Shown here: positions 38,883 through 46,524 of the stretch, piece after piece
How the letters are laid out: every line of letters starts with the position of its first letter
How positions within the stretch are numbered: the stretch's first letter is position 1
Assembly: GCA_020629515.1 (NCBI GenBank)
Contig: JAHDDE010000006.1
Location: 1-64,000 of the forward strand
Origin: Saprospiraceae bacterium
GTDB lineage: Bacteria; Bacteroidota; Bacteroidia; Chitinophagales; Saprospiraceae
Direction: 5' to 3'
DNA: 64,000 nt
Made by a program: the position numbers and the translations under genes
The notes under the pieces: generated by a model
Database searches by the model: none
Told to the model about the DNA's origin: nothing
What the model saw: only the letters and a program-made list of their open reading frames with translations

Positions 38883-39878
38883 TTATGAATTGTTTTTTAT
38901 AAAATCATTTAGCTCGCTTAAATAAGGAGCGAAATTCGAACAACCAGGTTTTGTCACCATTAATGCACCACATGCATTGCCTAATCTAATAGACTCAATG
39001 ATAGAAAGAGACTTACAATAGCCATATAACAAACCTGTCATAAAAGCATCTCCAGCGCCTAATGTATTTACCACTTTAGCCTTATAGCCAGCAACATGCA
39101 TTTCTTCATTTTTGGTTATTAATACTGCCCCCAGAGGGCCTTTCTTCATTATAATAACGTCAACCAATAAATTCATCTGTTCAACAGAATGATCAATATT
39201 ACCAGATATATTGGGTGCAGAAATATTATTCTTACTTATTTCTATCTTTTGTTCTTTAGACCAAATAGCTGCTTTAATCTCTTGCATGGTACCAACTGAT
39301 ACGTCAACATAAGATAATATCTCTTTAATTGCATTCGAATAATCTAATGGATGTTCCCATTGATCCATTCTAAAATCCAAATCTAAATATACTTTAGTAT
39401 TCTGCTCTTTAGCCTTGATGCAAGCTAACATCGTAGCAGATCGTGATGGTTCTTTAGCTAATGCAGTTCCGTTAATCAACAATACCTTGACGTTGCTAAA
39501 ATCTACTCTTTCAATATCCTCCTGATCTATATACCAATCTGCTGCATTGTCTCTGTAATACATTAAAGGAAATGAAGAAGGGGGTTGTATACCGAGTAAT
39601 ACAGCTGATGTACGTCCCTGAGCAACTTTCTTCACTCCTTTTATATCAACACCTTCTTTCTGTAGATAATTGAGTATAAAATCTCCTACAAGATCTATCC
39701 CTACACCAGTAATTAAATATGGGTTTAATCCTAATCTCTTAGCACCTACTGCTACATTTAGCGGACCGCCTCCTACAAATGCAGAAAAACCAGAGATATT
39801 AATAAAGTCCGCTCCAATATTTTGTGAGTATAGATCGATAGAAGATCTTCCGATAGTAACAACATCAATACTTCTCAT
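38883..39878 (-). CDS. iolC: 5-dehydro-2-deoxygluconokinase (PfkB family)
   Basis: PfkB-fold sugar kinase, called IolC: phosphorylates 2-deoxy-5-keto-D-gluconate in myo-inositol breakdown. GGGPLNVAVGAKRLGL (about 37-52) is the PfkB N-terminal motif and NTLGAGDAFMTGLLYG the C-terminal motif with catalytic Asp. The INGTALAKEPSR segment is typical of IolC. At 331 residues it is the stand-alone kinase. It overlaps iolB by 4 bp, and this pairing is the main evidence for the specific name. iolA, D, E and G are not in the window. Confidence 0.85.
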   Translation of the reverse strand: MRSIDVVTIGRSSIDLYSQNIGADFINISGFSAFVGGGPLNVAVGAKRLGLNPYLITGVGIDLVGDFILNYLQKEGVDIKGVKKVAQGRTSAVLLGIQPPSSFPLMYYRDNAADWYIDQEDIERVDFSNVKVLLINGTALAKEPSRSATMLACIKAKEQNTKVYLDLDFRMDQWEHPLDYSNAIKEILSYVDVSVGTMQEIKAAIWSKEQKIEISKNNISAPNISGNIDHSVEQMNLLVDVIIMKKGPLGAVLITKNEEMHVAGYKAKVVNTLGAGDAFMTGLLYGYCKSLSIIESIRLGNACGALMVTKPGCSNFAPYLSELNDFIKNNS

Positions 39879-40741
39879 GAAGGATGATTCATTTTTGAAG
39901 TAACGATGGGAAGTCTTTTATCTTTTGTAGACCAAGTATCTTCTAACCATTCATGATCTTTATCTGGAGAATTAGCCAGTGATTGATCACTTCCTACTAA
40001 AAAATTAAGATAATAGACAGTATATCCAGGCCCTGCCACAACTGGATGATAACCTTCGGGCACTATTGTCACATCGTCATTTTGCAGCCTAATTAACTGA
40101 TCTATTGACCGATCGTCCGTATAAATATGCTGGTATGCAAATCCATTGACTTTATCTATTTTATAGAAATATATTTCTTCAAGATCTGCCTCAATTAATT
40201 GTCCTGCTTTATTCAGTATACGCTGATCATGTTTATGAGGTGGATATGAACTCCAACTCCCTGGAGGTGTATATACCTCTACACAAACCATTCTATCACA
40301 AGGAAATCCTGGCGGGATTAAACTATTAATTTGACGGTTGGCATTATCCCCACCTCTTAACTCTATCTTACAGTCCTCTGGAGTCACTAATACTGGCTCA
40401 TATCTAATCGAACATGTCGCCCAAGAGATGGCCAAATCACAATCCTCTATAGCAGTAAGAGTAAAATAAGTATTCTTTGGAATGTACATGGTGTGAGCCA
40501 TCCCAGAAAACACATCTCTTCTACCTCCTTTCGTAACCCACTTTTCATCTGCAATATGCACTTCAAACTCACCACCTAATAGGACAATTACAAATTCACT
40601 ATCCCCTGTTGTATGTCGCCATTTATGGTTTTTGTTTATTTTTTTAGCTTGAAAAAACAACTCTTCTAAAGGGGAATTGTCAGGTGTAATGTCATGATAA
40701 TTTGTATCGGTATTTGGAGTAAATTTCAAAGAAGTATTCAT
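39875..40741 (-). CDS. iolB: 5-deoxy-glucuronate isomerase
   Basis: Cupin-fold isomerase converting 5-deoxy-D-glucuronate to 2-deoxy-5-keto-D-gluconate, the step before IolC. The two-cupin layout is evident. The metal site residues are visible in SSYPPHKHDQ, LEEIYFYKI and QHIYTDD, and the closing VPEGYHPVVAGPGYTVYYLNFLVG is a strong family signature. 288 residues is slightly longer than usual. Translationally coupled to iolC. Its start is 92 bp from the chosen start of the divergent aminotransferase gene. Confidence 0.93.
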   Translation of the reverse strand: MNTSLKFTPNTDTNYHDITPDNSPLEELFFQAKKINKNHKWRHTTGDSEFVIVLLGGEFEVHIADEKWVTKGGRRDVFSGMAHTMYIPKNTYFTLTAIEDCDLAISWATCSIRYEPVLVTPEDCKIELRGGDNANRQINSLIPPGFPCDRMVCVEVYTPPGSWSSYPPHKHDQRILNKAGQLIEADLEEIYFYKIDKVNGFAYQHIYTDDRSIDQLIRLQNDDVTIVPEGYHPVVAGPGYTVYYLNFLVGSDQSLANSPDKDHEWLEDTWSTKDKRLPIVTSKMNHPS

Positions 40742-40832
40742 TCGATTTTTTATATTGAATTATGAAGACACTACGGTGACTCAATGCATATCATTAGGAA
40801 TAGATTACATTCAATTACAAAATATAACATGC

Positions 40833-41963
40833 ATGGCAAATCTCAATAATACAACCATATTTTCGGTAATGTCTGCATTATCTACTCAGTATAACGCTAT
40901 CAACTTAGGTCAAGGGTTTCCTGATTTTGATTGTACAACTTCTCTTAAAGACGAGGTGAAAAAATCCCTTTATTCAAACCAAAATCAATATAGCCCAATG
41001 ACGGGTAATTTTGAATTAAAACAATCCATAGCTGATAAAATCGCCATCTATCACCACAATGTAGTTGATCCTAATAAGCATATCTGTATTACAGCTGGAG
41101 CTACCCAAGCTATATTTACATCAATTTTAAGTATCATATCTAAAGATGATGAGGTCATAATTATTGAGCCAGCCTATGACTCCTATGCTCCATCCATTCG
41201 TATAGCAGGAGGAATACCAATCAGTTACAAAATGAAATATCCTAAATACCAAATTGATTGGGATGAGCTCGAAAGCTTAGTTAGTGAAAAAACTAAAATG
41301 ATAATAATAAACAACCCTCACAATCCTACCGGTAAGATCTTAACGAAATCAGACTTGCTTAATCTGCAAAGAATCGTTTCAGACACAAAAATCACAGTAC
41401 TTAGCGACGAAGTATATGAACACCTTATATTCGATAATAATCAACATGAAAGTGTCCTTAGATTTCCAGAACTTTTTAATCAATCAATAGCTATATTTTC
41501 TTTTGGCAAAACACTTCATGCTACAGGATGGAAAATTGGATATTGTGTGGGTCCTGAGCACTTAATTAATCAATTCAACAAGATTCATCAATGGAATGTA
41601 TTTAGTGTTAACTCATTTGTCCAACATGCTCTCGCTCAGTATCTTAAAGAACCAGAAAAATTTAATAAACTATCTTCCTTTTTCGAACAAAAACGCAACT
41701 ATCTAGCAGACGGATTAAATGAATCTCACCTTAAACCTTTGCCTTCTTTAGGGACTTACTTTCAATTATATGACTATAGTGAAATAAGTCAACAAAATGA
41801 TATTGAGTTCTGCAAATCACTTGTTAAAAAAATAGGCGTAGCCAGTATACCGCTATCTCCGTTTTATAGCGATTCGGAAGATAACAAGGTGATAAGACTG
41901 TGTTTTGCTAAAAAGCAAGAAACTCTCGATAAAGCAATCGAAAGACTTAAAATGTTAAATTGA
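40833..41963 (+). CDS. Methionine-type aminotransferase (class I/II)
   Basis: PLP-dependent aminotransferase close to the YbdL/methionine and kynurenine aminotransferase group. NLGQGFPDFD near the N-terminus, NNPHNPTGK in the middle, SDEVYEHL, and SFGKTLHATGWKIGYCVG with PLP-lysine K226 are visible. I chose the ATG at 40833 (376 aa). The longer frame begins at TTG 40755 and adds 26 residues that family members lack. It could serve methionine salvage or general transamination. Confidence 0.85.
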   Translation: MANLNNTTIFSVMSALSTQYNAINLGQGFPDFDCTTSLKDEVKKSLYSNQNQYSPMTGNFELKQSIADKIAIYHHNVVDPNKHICITAGATQAIFTSILSIISKDDEVIIIEPAYDSYAPSIRIAGGIPISYKMKYPKYQIDWDELESLVSEKTKMIIINNPHNPTGKILTKSDLLNLQRIVSDTKITVLSDEVYEHLIFDNNQHESVLRFPELFNQSIAIFSFGKTLHATGWKIGYCVGPEHLINQFNKIHQWNVFSVNSFVQHALAQYLKEPEKFNKLSSFFEQKRNYLADGLNESHLKPLPSLGTYFQLYDYSEISQQNDIEFCKSLVKKIGVASIPLSPFYSDSEDNKVIRLCFAKKQETLDKAIERLKMLN

Positions 41964-41979
41964 GACGAATGGGGGTTCA

Positions 41980-42948
41980 TTAGTCTCGTTTGACTCCTTT
42001 TAATACATTGACCTTGTTATTAAATGGATTACCCGCTAACCTTCTGTAAGCAACGACTTGGCCGATATGCCATATTGCATCAGAAAGAGGACCATTAATG
42101 ACATTCCATAAAGGAAAACTATTTTCATTTTCTCCTCTCTTAAAAACCATGTTCATTTCTTCGAAAATTGGATTATCTGATTTAGCCAGATACTCTCGTG
42201 AGTCGATTATCATATGCAACGTTTCAAGTCTCAGATCTTCCCAACTATCTGGTATCGGAATCTTGCGAGGCCTTTCTATCGGTTGACCTTTTATAGAAGA
42301 ATTAATGACCTCTACTAACCCATGAATATGGATTAATGTCTCCTTTATCGATCGAGAATCCTCTCCTGGTGCGAATTTCAAATTTTCATTAGTTAGACCA
42401 TCAGTCGCCCAATGATATCTAAAACCCATACCATCTATCATTCTTATCAATAAATTCTTGGCCGAGTAATACTCTGGATAATCTGGAATCTGATGATAGA
42501 AAGATGCAACCTCTATCTCATTGTCATCACTCTGCCATAACACTTGTTCTATCAACCAACTATCCTGTTCCTTTACCAAATGAATATAATCAATGCCCCA
42601 CCAGGCCCTTACCTTTGCTGATGCAGTTTTAGATGAAAAATCTAAAATCTCTACTTCTTTGGTATCACCATCAGATCGAACTTCACCATTTTTCTTAACA
42701 TTGTTTGCATAGTTTAATGCATCATTGTAAGTCATAAATCCAGCACTCACTAATACGGAATTATCGGATTTATAGAATCCAAACTTATGTAGTTGAGGCG
42801 ATAGGCTTTTTTTGAGCTTTACGGTATCCCCTTCGTAGAATCCCTCAATATAATTTAGACAAGCCCTTTCAATTAGAATGCGATCTTCTTGTCCAAAAAC
42901 ATTTGTAATAAATAAAGTCGATAGAATAAATATCAAGAAAATTTTCAT
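41980..42948 (-). CDS. Secreted fusion of NTF2-like (lumazine-binding-like) and DinB-like domains
   Basis: Signal peptide MKIFLIFILSTLFITNVFG, then about 125 residues of an NTF2/SnoaL-like domain (CLNYIEGFYEGDTVKLKKSL, AKVRAWWGIDYIHLVKEQDSWLI) of the putative lumazine-binding type. A C-terminal DinB-like four-helix part of about 150 residues follows, with the closing block IWHIGQVVAYRRLAGNP. His in HIH and HIGQ are possible metal ligands. Each part occurs singly in Bacteroidota; the fusion looks unusual. The start at 42948 is preferred over 42975, because the latter overlaps the upstream M23 gene and puts a polar stretch before the signal. Function unknown. Confidence 0.72.
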   Translation of the reverse strand: MKIFLIFILSTLFITNVFGQEDRILIERACLNYIEGFYEGDTVKLKKSLSPQLHKFGFYKSDNSVLVSAGFMTYNDALNYANNVKKNGEVRSDGDTKEVEILDFSSKTASAKVRAWWGIDYIHLVKEQDSWLIEQVLWQSDDNEIEVASFYHQIPDYPEYYSAKNLLIRMIDGMGFRYHWATDGLTNENLKFAPGEDSRSIKETLIHIHGLVEVINSSIKGQPIERPRKIPIPDSWEDLRLETLHMIIDSREYLAKSDNPIFEEMNMVFKRGENENSFPLWNVINGPLSDAIWHIGQVVAYRRLAGNPFNNKVNVLKGVKRD

Positions 42949-42955
42949 ATCAATA

Positions 42956-44290
42956 TTAAGATTTTGGATTTTCAATCCATCCAGTTAAATTCTCCTCTGT
43001 CTCAACAAAAACGTAACCAGTAGTACGGGCCAAATATTTAATAGTGTTAACTGGATTATGTTTGATCGCCAGAGAATTCTCAATCGGGGAATCCAACAGT
43101 TCAATACCATCAAGTTGCGCCGAGCCAATTGGTCTATTCATATCTTCAATATTATCATAAAACACATAGGCCAATTCATTATTGGCAAGTCTCACTTTAT
43201 AATAGGCTCCAGTTCTTCCCACAACTTCAAAGTACTCTCCTTTAAGCAATTCACTTTTAAACCTACTTTTTAATCCACCTTTATATAGATAACCGTCATG
43301 CTTGCTTCGCGCCAATCTGCCTATCCATTTTGATTTTGCGAGCAACTTGCGATACTTTTTCTTTTCATCAACTACAAAAGGATAAGGATCTACTGCTCCA
43401 TTTTTGTATATACCAAAATGTAAATGCGGATGAGTCGTTTGGGCATTCCCACTATTCCCAACTGTTCCTATTGTATCACCTTTAGTAACATAAGAAGCAC
43501 TATCCACTAAAACCTCTTCGAGATGTGCATAATATATAGTTTGATTTCTTTGTGTATCTCTCATCCATATTACATTACCACCAAGGCTTCCATCTTTATA
43601 GCCCGCAAATCTTATCTGGCCATCTGAGACCGCTACTAATGGAGTATGTCTTTTAGCGAATATATCAATCCCTTCATGAGTCCTTCTCCCTGCATCCCTT
43701 GGAACTCCAAAAAGACTACCTATTGCACGCTTATCGCGCCCGGATACAGGAAAAAGTAAAGATGCCCCTACATTTATGTGTATGGTAAATCGAGCCGAAT
43801 TAAGTAATTCAGGTTGAACTCTAATTAAGTATTCACCATCTTCGATTACTTCGAATTCGATGATTCGACCTGAACTGTCGATCGAGGCTATATGATCATA
43901 ACTGGCTACCGTATCCATTTCAATTCTAAAGACGTCCACGAAACATTTAAAATCAAGGTTAGAAAGACTATCCAGTTTGATAGATAAAACTTGACCTGCT
44001 TTCACTTGCAAATCATAAAAGTATGCGTCTGCATGATCATTTCTAACGATCACCTCCTCTTCATATGGGGCGATTATACTAATTGATCTGTTTGAATGAG
44101 GATTAGAAGATTCAATCCATTTTGATCCTAACGAAAAAGTCTCCAATCCCAAATGACTAAGCGCCGCTTTATATTGAGCATGATTATTGGTGGGAAAGTT
44201 AACTTTTCGAACCTTTTCCTTTTCTCTAACACAGGAAGTGCAAACAAAAGAAAATATTATAACACATAGTATAATTTTTATAAGACGCAT
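42956..44290 (-). CDS. M23 family metallopeptidase lipoprotein with SH3-like tail
   Basis: Predicted zinc endopeptidase acting on peptidoglycan crosslinks in the periplasm. Lipobox FVCTSC gives Cys20. The central domain has RRTHEGIDIFA (His and Asp ligands) and THPHLHFGIY (catalytic and ligand His). A C-terminal part of about 110 residues contains an SH3-like module (LLKGEYFEVVGRTGAYYKVRL). The about 150 residues before the peptidase have no clear homology. Together with the following fusion gene (7-bp gap) it appears to form an operon of exported proteins. Confidence 0.87.
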   Translation of the reverse strand: MRLIKIILCVIIFSFVCTSCVREKEKVRKVNFPTNNHAQYKAALSHLGLETFSLGSKWIESSNPHSNRSISIIAPYEEEVIVRNDHADAYFYDLQVKAGQVLSIKLDSLSNLDFKCFVDVFRIEMDTVASYDHIASIDSSGRIIEFEVIEDGEYLIRVQPELLNSARFTIHINVGASLLFPVSGRDKRAIGSLFGVPRDAGRRTHEGIDIFAKRHTPLVAVSDGQIRFAGYKDGSLGGNVIWMRDTQRNQTIYYAHLEEVLVDSASYVTKGDTIGTVGNSGNAQTTHPHLHFGIYKNGAVDPYPFVVDEKKKYRKLLAKSKWIGRLARSKHDGYLYKGGLKSRFKSELLKGEYFEVVGRTGAYYKVRLANNELAYVFYDNIEDMNRPIGSAQLDGIELLDSPIENSLAIKHNPVNTIKYLARTTGYVFVETEENLTGWIENPKS

Positions 44291-44337
44291 ATTAGTCGCG
44301 AATATAAAATGAAAATCAAAAGTGGGTAGTTTAATAT

Positions 44338-44940
44338 TTAGAGAGACTTCAATCGGTCTAATACTTCTTGTTTTATAGGCTCACGATTGGCCTTAGCCCA
44401 ATCTGTATGATATTGGTGCATTTCTAAAAACGATATTTGTAAATTTAGCCAAGAAGCACGGTCCTTTATCTTTCCTAATTCGTATAACTCTTTAAATAAT
44501 CGTTCGCTAATTTCATCATAACGATCAGTTCCTAAGTAATCCAAATCAGAATCAGCTAAAATTCTATCCATCAATGTTTTTGGTGATTGCGGAATTTTTG
44601 TTGATAAGATCATTCCTTTAACCAGATCTATTTCTTGTTGCGTATAGTCCTTGGAAGACATAAGGATAGAAACAAGATCCGATCCAATCATTTCGTGATT
44701 TTCTGTAGATACAAGAAACCCATAATCATGGCCCGCTGAAGCCACCATAAGCAAATCCCACTCATGCGGAGTTAACTCATAGATACAAGCATATCGTCTG
44801 CAGACTTGCATAACATTGAGTGTATGATCAAGGTTATGATAATACAAATTATGAGGTAGCTCTTTTTCGAGTCTTTGCAAGAGGTAATCACAAATAACTC
44901 TTGTCCTTTTGGTTCCGCTATGTTTATATACACTTCTCAT
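44338..44940 (-). CDS. HD-domain metal-dependent hydrolase
   Basis: 200 residues of the HD superfamily: HNLDHTLNV with His39 (counted from the chosen start) as first metal ligand, the HD pair H71-D72 in SAGHDYGF, and DSDLDYLGT carrying the last Asp. Such proteins cleave phosphate esters, often nucleotides; substrate unknown. I chose ATG at 44940. A TTG seven codons upstream (44961) is also in frame. An inverted repeat AACAAA-6-TTTGTT at 44961-44978 lies directly upstream and may be a leader structure. Confidence 0.75.
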   Translation of the reverse strand: MRSVYKHSGTKRTRVICDYLLQRLEKELPHNLYYHNLDHTLNVMQVCRRYACIYELTPHEWDLLMVASAGHDYGFLVSTENHEMIGSDLVSILMSSKDYTQQEIDLVKGMILSTKIPQSPKTLMDRILADSDLDYLGTDRYDEISERLFKELYELGKIKDRASWLNLQISFLEMHQYHTDWAKANREPIKQEVLDRLKSL

Positions 44941-45182
44941 CTCAATATAGAGATCTTCCAAACAAATCTTAGTTTGTTCAAAGTTTAATACAAATTATGA
45001 ACCAAAAACAATAAATCCCTTATAAAAATCCAATCATTTGAATTCTTGATGCCTCATGTGAGTCATAAAATGCAGTAAAATTGATCACTAAACAATCACT
45101 TATCTTTAATCAATCAAGAACAATTTATAATATTTTTTTAGTATCACATACTAATTAAACAAAGAATTAAAACGACATTAAG

Positions 45183-46436
45183 TTAATCGTTAATAGCTGA
45201 ATAAATAAACTGTCTTAGTTTGGTGCCATAATAATTTGTAAAAGGCCAAGATTGCGACATGAATATTGCTACTAATTTTTCTTCTGGATCTACAAAAAAG
45301 TATGTGTTAAATGCTCCGCTCCAATAATAAGTACCCTCTGATCCCACTAATTTACTATCAGATAAATCTGTTCTGACACCAAACCCTAATCCAAACCCAT
45401 TCCCAGGTGAATAGGGTAAGCCATCAATAAAGTTTTCGGTCATTAGTTCTAAGGTTTTTCTTCCAATTATTCTTTTGCCTTTAAAGTGTCCACCATTGAC
45501 CAACATGGTCCCGAATTTTAAATAATCCTTTGCAGTTGAAAATAGTCCATGAGTACCACCAAAAATTCTATTGCCCTGGAGAGGACTCCATTGATCTATG
45601 CCCTCCAATTGTCCAGCTTGATTCACTTGGTGTAATCCAACGACCCTATCTAATTGAGCCGACGACACATTGTATCCAGTATCGTCCATTCCTAAAGGAT
45701 CAAGAACCGCTTTATTTAAATACTCCTCTGCAGTCATACCAGAAAATTTCTCTATTAATAAAGCTAGCACATCTGGAGATGCACTATAATTCCACTGATC
45801 ACCAGGTTGACCCATCAGTGGATAAGACAATAACGCCTTAACCCTATCTTCTATAGAATTATGCGTTGGATTACCGGTCATTTCAGGGTATAATAACGCG
45901 CTTAACTTTTGGTCATATTCATTTTGCCCCAAACCATGAGAAAACCCAGCAGTATGACTTAATAAATGCCATATTTCAATAGGTCTTTTCAGGTCGACTA
46001 ATTCAAACCCAGACATATCATTATTCTCGTCATAAGTTGTTTTTAAGACTTTTAGGTTTTCGAATTCTGGTATGTATTTGGATACAGGATCTGATAAAAG
46101 AAAATGTCCCTGCTCGTATAAAGTCATGAAAGCAACAGAAATTAACGGTTTGGTCATGGATTGTATATAAAATATCTTATCCATAGTCATAGGACTTTTG
46201 TCTATTAAACTGTTGAACCCCATTGCTTTAGAATGAGCTAAGACTCCATTACGAGCAACTAAGCTGACTCCTCCAGCTATTTTATTATTTTTAATTTCGT
46301 TCTCAATAAAATTTTCATAATTGGTCAATATCTCTTGAGAAACCCCTGCATCATCAAGGTTTAATGTCTCTAAATCCTGACCAGATAATAGACTCGTCGA
46401 AAGGCAAAAAAGGAAAAGAAAAAAAAATTTATTCAT
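45183..46436 (-). CDS. Exported serine hydrolase, beta-lactamase class C fold
   Basis: Signal peptide MNKFFFLFLFCLSTSLLSG followed by a penicillin-binding/class C beta-lactamase domain. The SxxK motif is S93-M-T-K96, the YxN-like second motif is YSA in QWNYSASPDV, and the third motif is the GGTHGLFST block (HxG). 417 residues is usual for the esterase/DD-peptidase-like members. True beta-lactamase action is less likely than an esterase or D-amino-peptidase role. It is a single gene, with 221 bp of non-coding DNA downstream in which I see nothing definite. Confidence 0.85.
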   Translation of the reverse strand: MNKFFFLFLFCLSTSLLSGQDLETLNLDDAGVSQEILTNYENFIENEIKNNKIAGGVSLVARNGVLAHSKAMGFNSLIDKSPMTMDKIFYIQSMTKPLISVAFMTLYEQGHFLLSDPVSKYIPEFENLKVLKTTYDENNDMSGFELVDLKRPIEIWHLLSHTAGFSHGLGQNEYDQKLSALLYPEMTGNPTHNSIEDRVKALLSYPLMGQPGDQWNYSASPDVLALLIEKFSGMTAEEYLNKAVLDPLGMDDTGYNVSSAQLDRVVGLHQVNQAGQLEGIDQWSPLQGNRIFGGTHGLFSTAKDYLKFGTMLVNGGHFKGKRIIGRKTLELMTENFIDGLPYSPGNGFGLGFGVRTDLSDSKLVGSEGTYYWSGAFNTYFFVDPEEKLVAIFMSQSWPFTNYYGTKLRQFIYSAIND

Positions 46437-46524
46437 AGTAAAAAAGTCTTTTAGTAATTATCAATACGACCTTGTTAAATTAAGCATTCTTATATGTACT
46501 TAGTTATTATTTAGACATCTATAA

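Noticed and set aside
40755-40832. N-terminal extension of the aminotransferase from TTG at 40755
   Set aside because: The extra 26 residues have no match to the family's N-terminus, and a good ATG at 40833 gives the usual length.
44961-44978. AACAAA-6-TTTGTT inverted repeat as an operator of the HD-domain gene
   Set aside because: AT-only arms of 6 bp at a start codon are easily produced by chance in DNA this AT-rich; recorded only as a leader feature.
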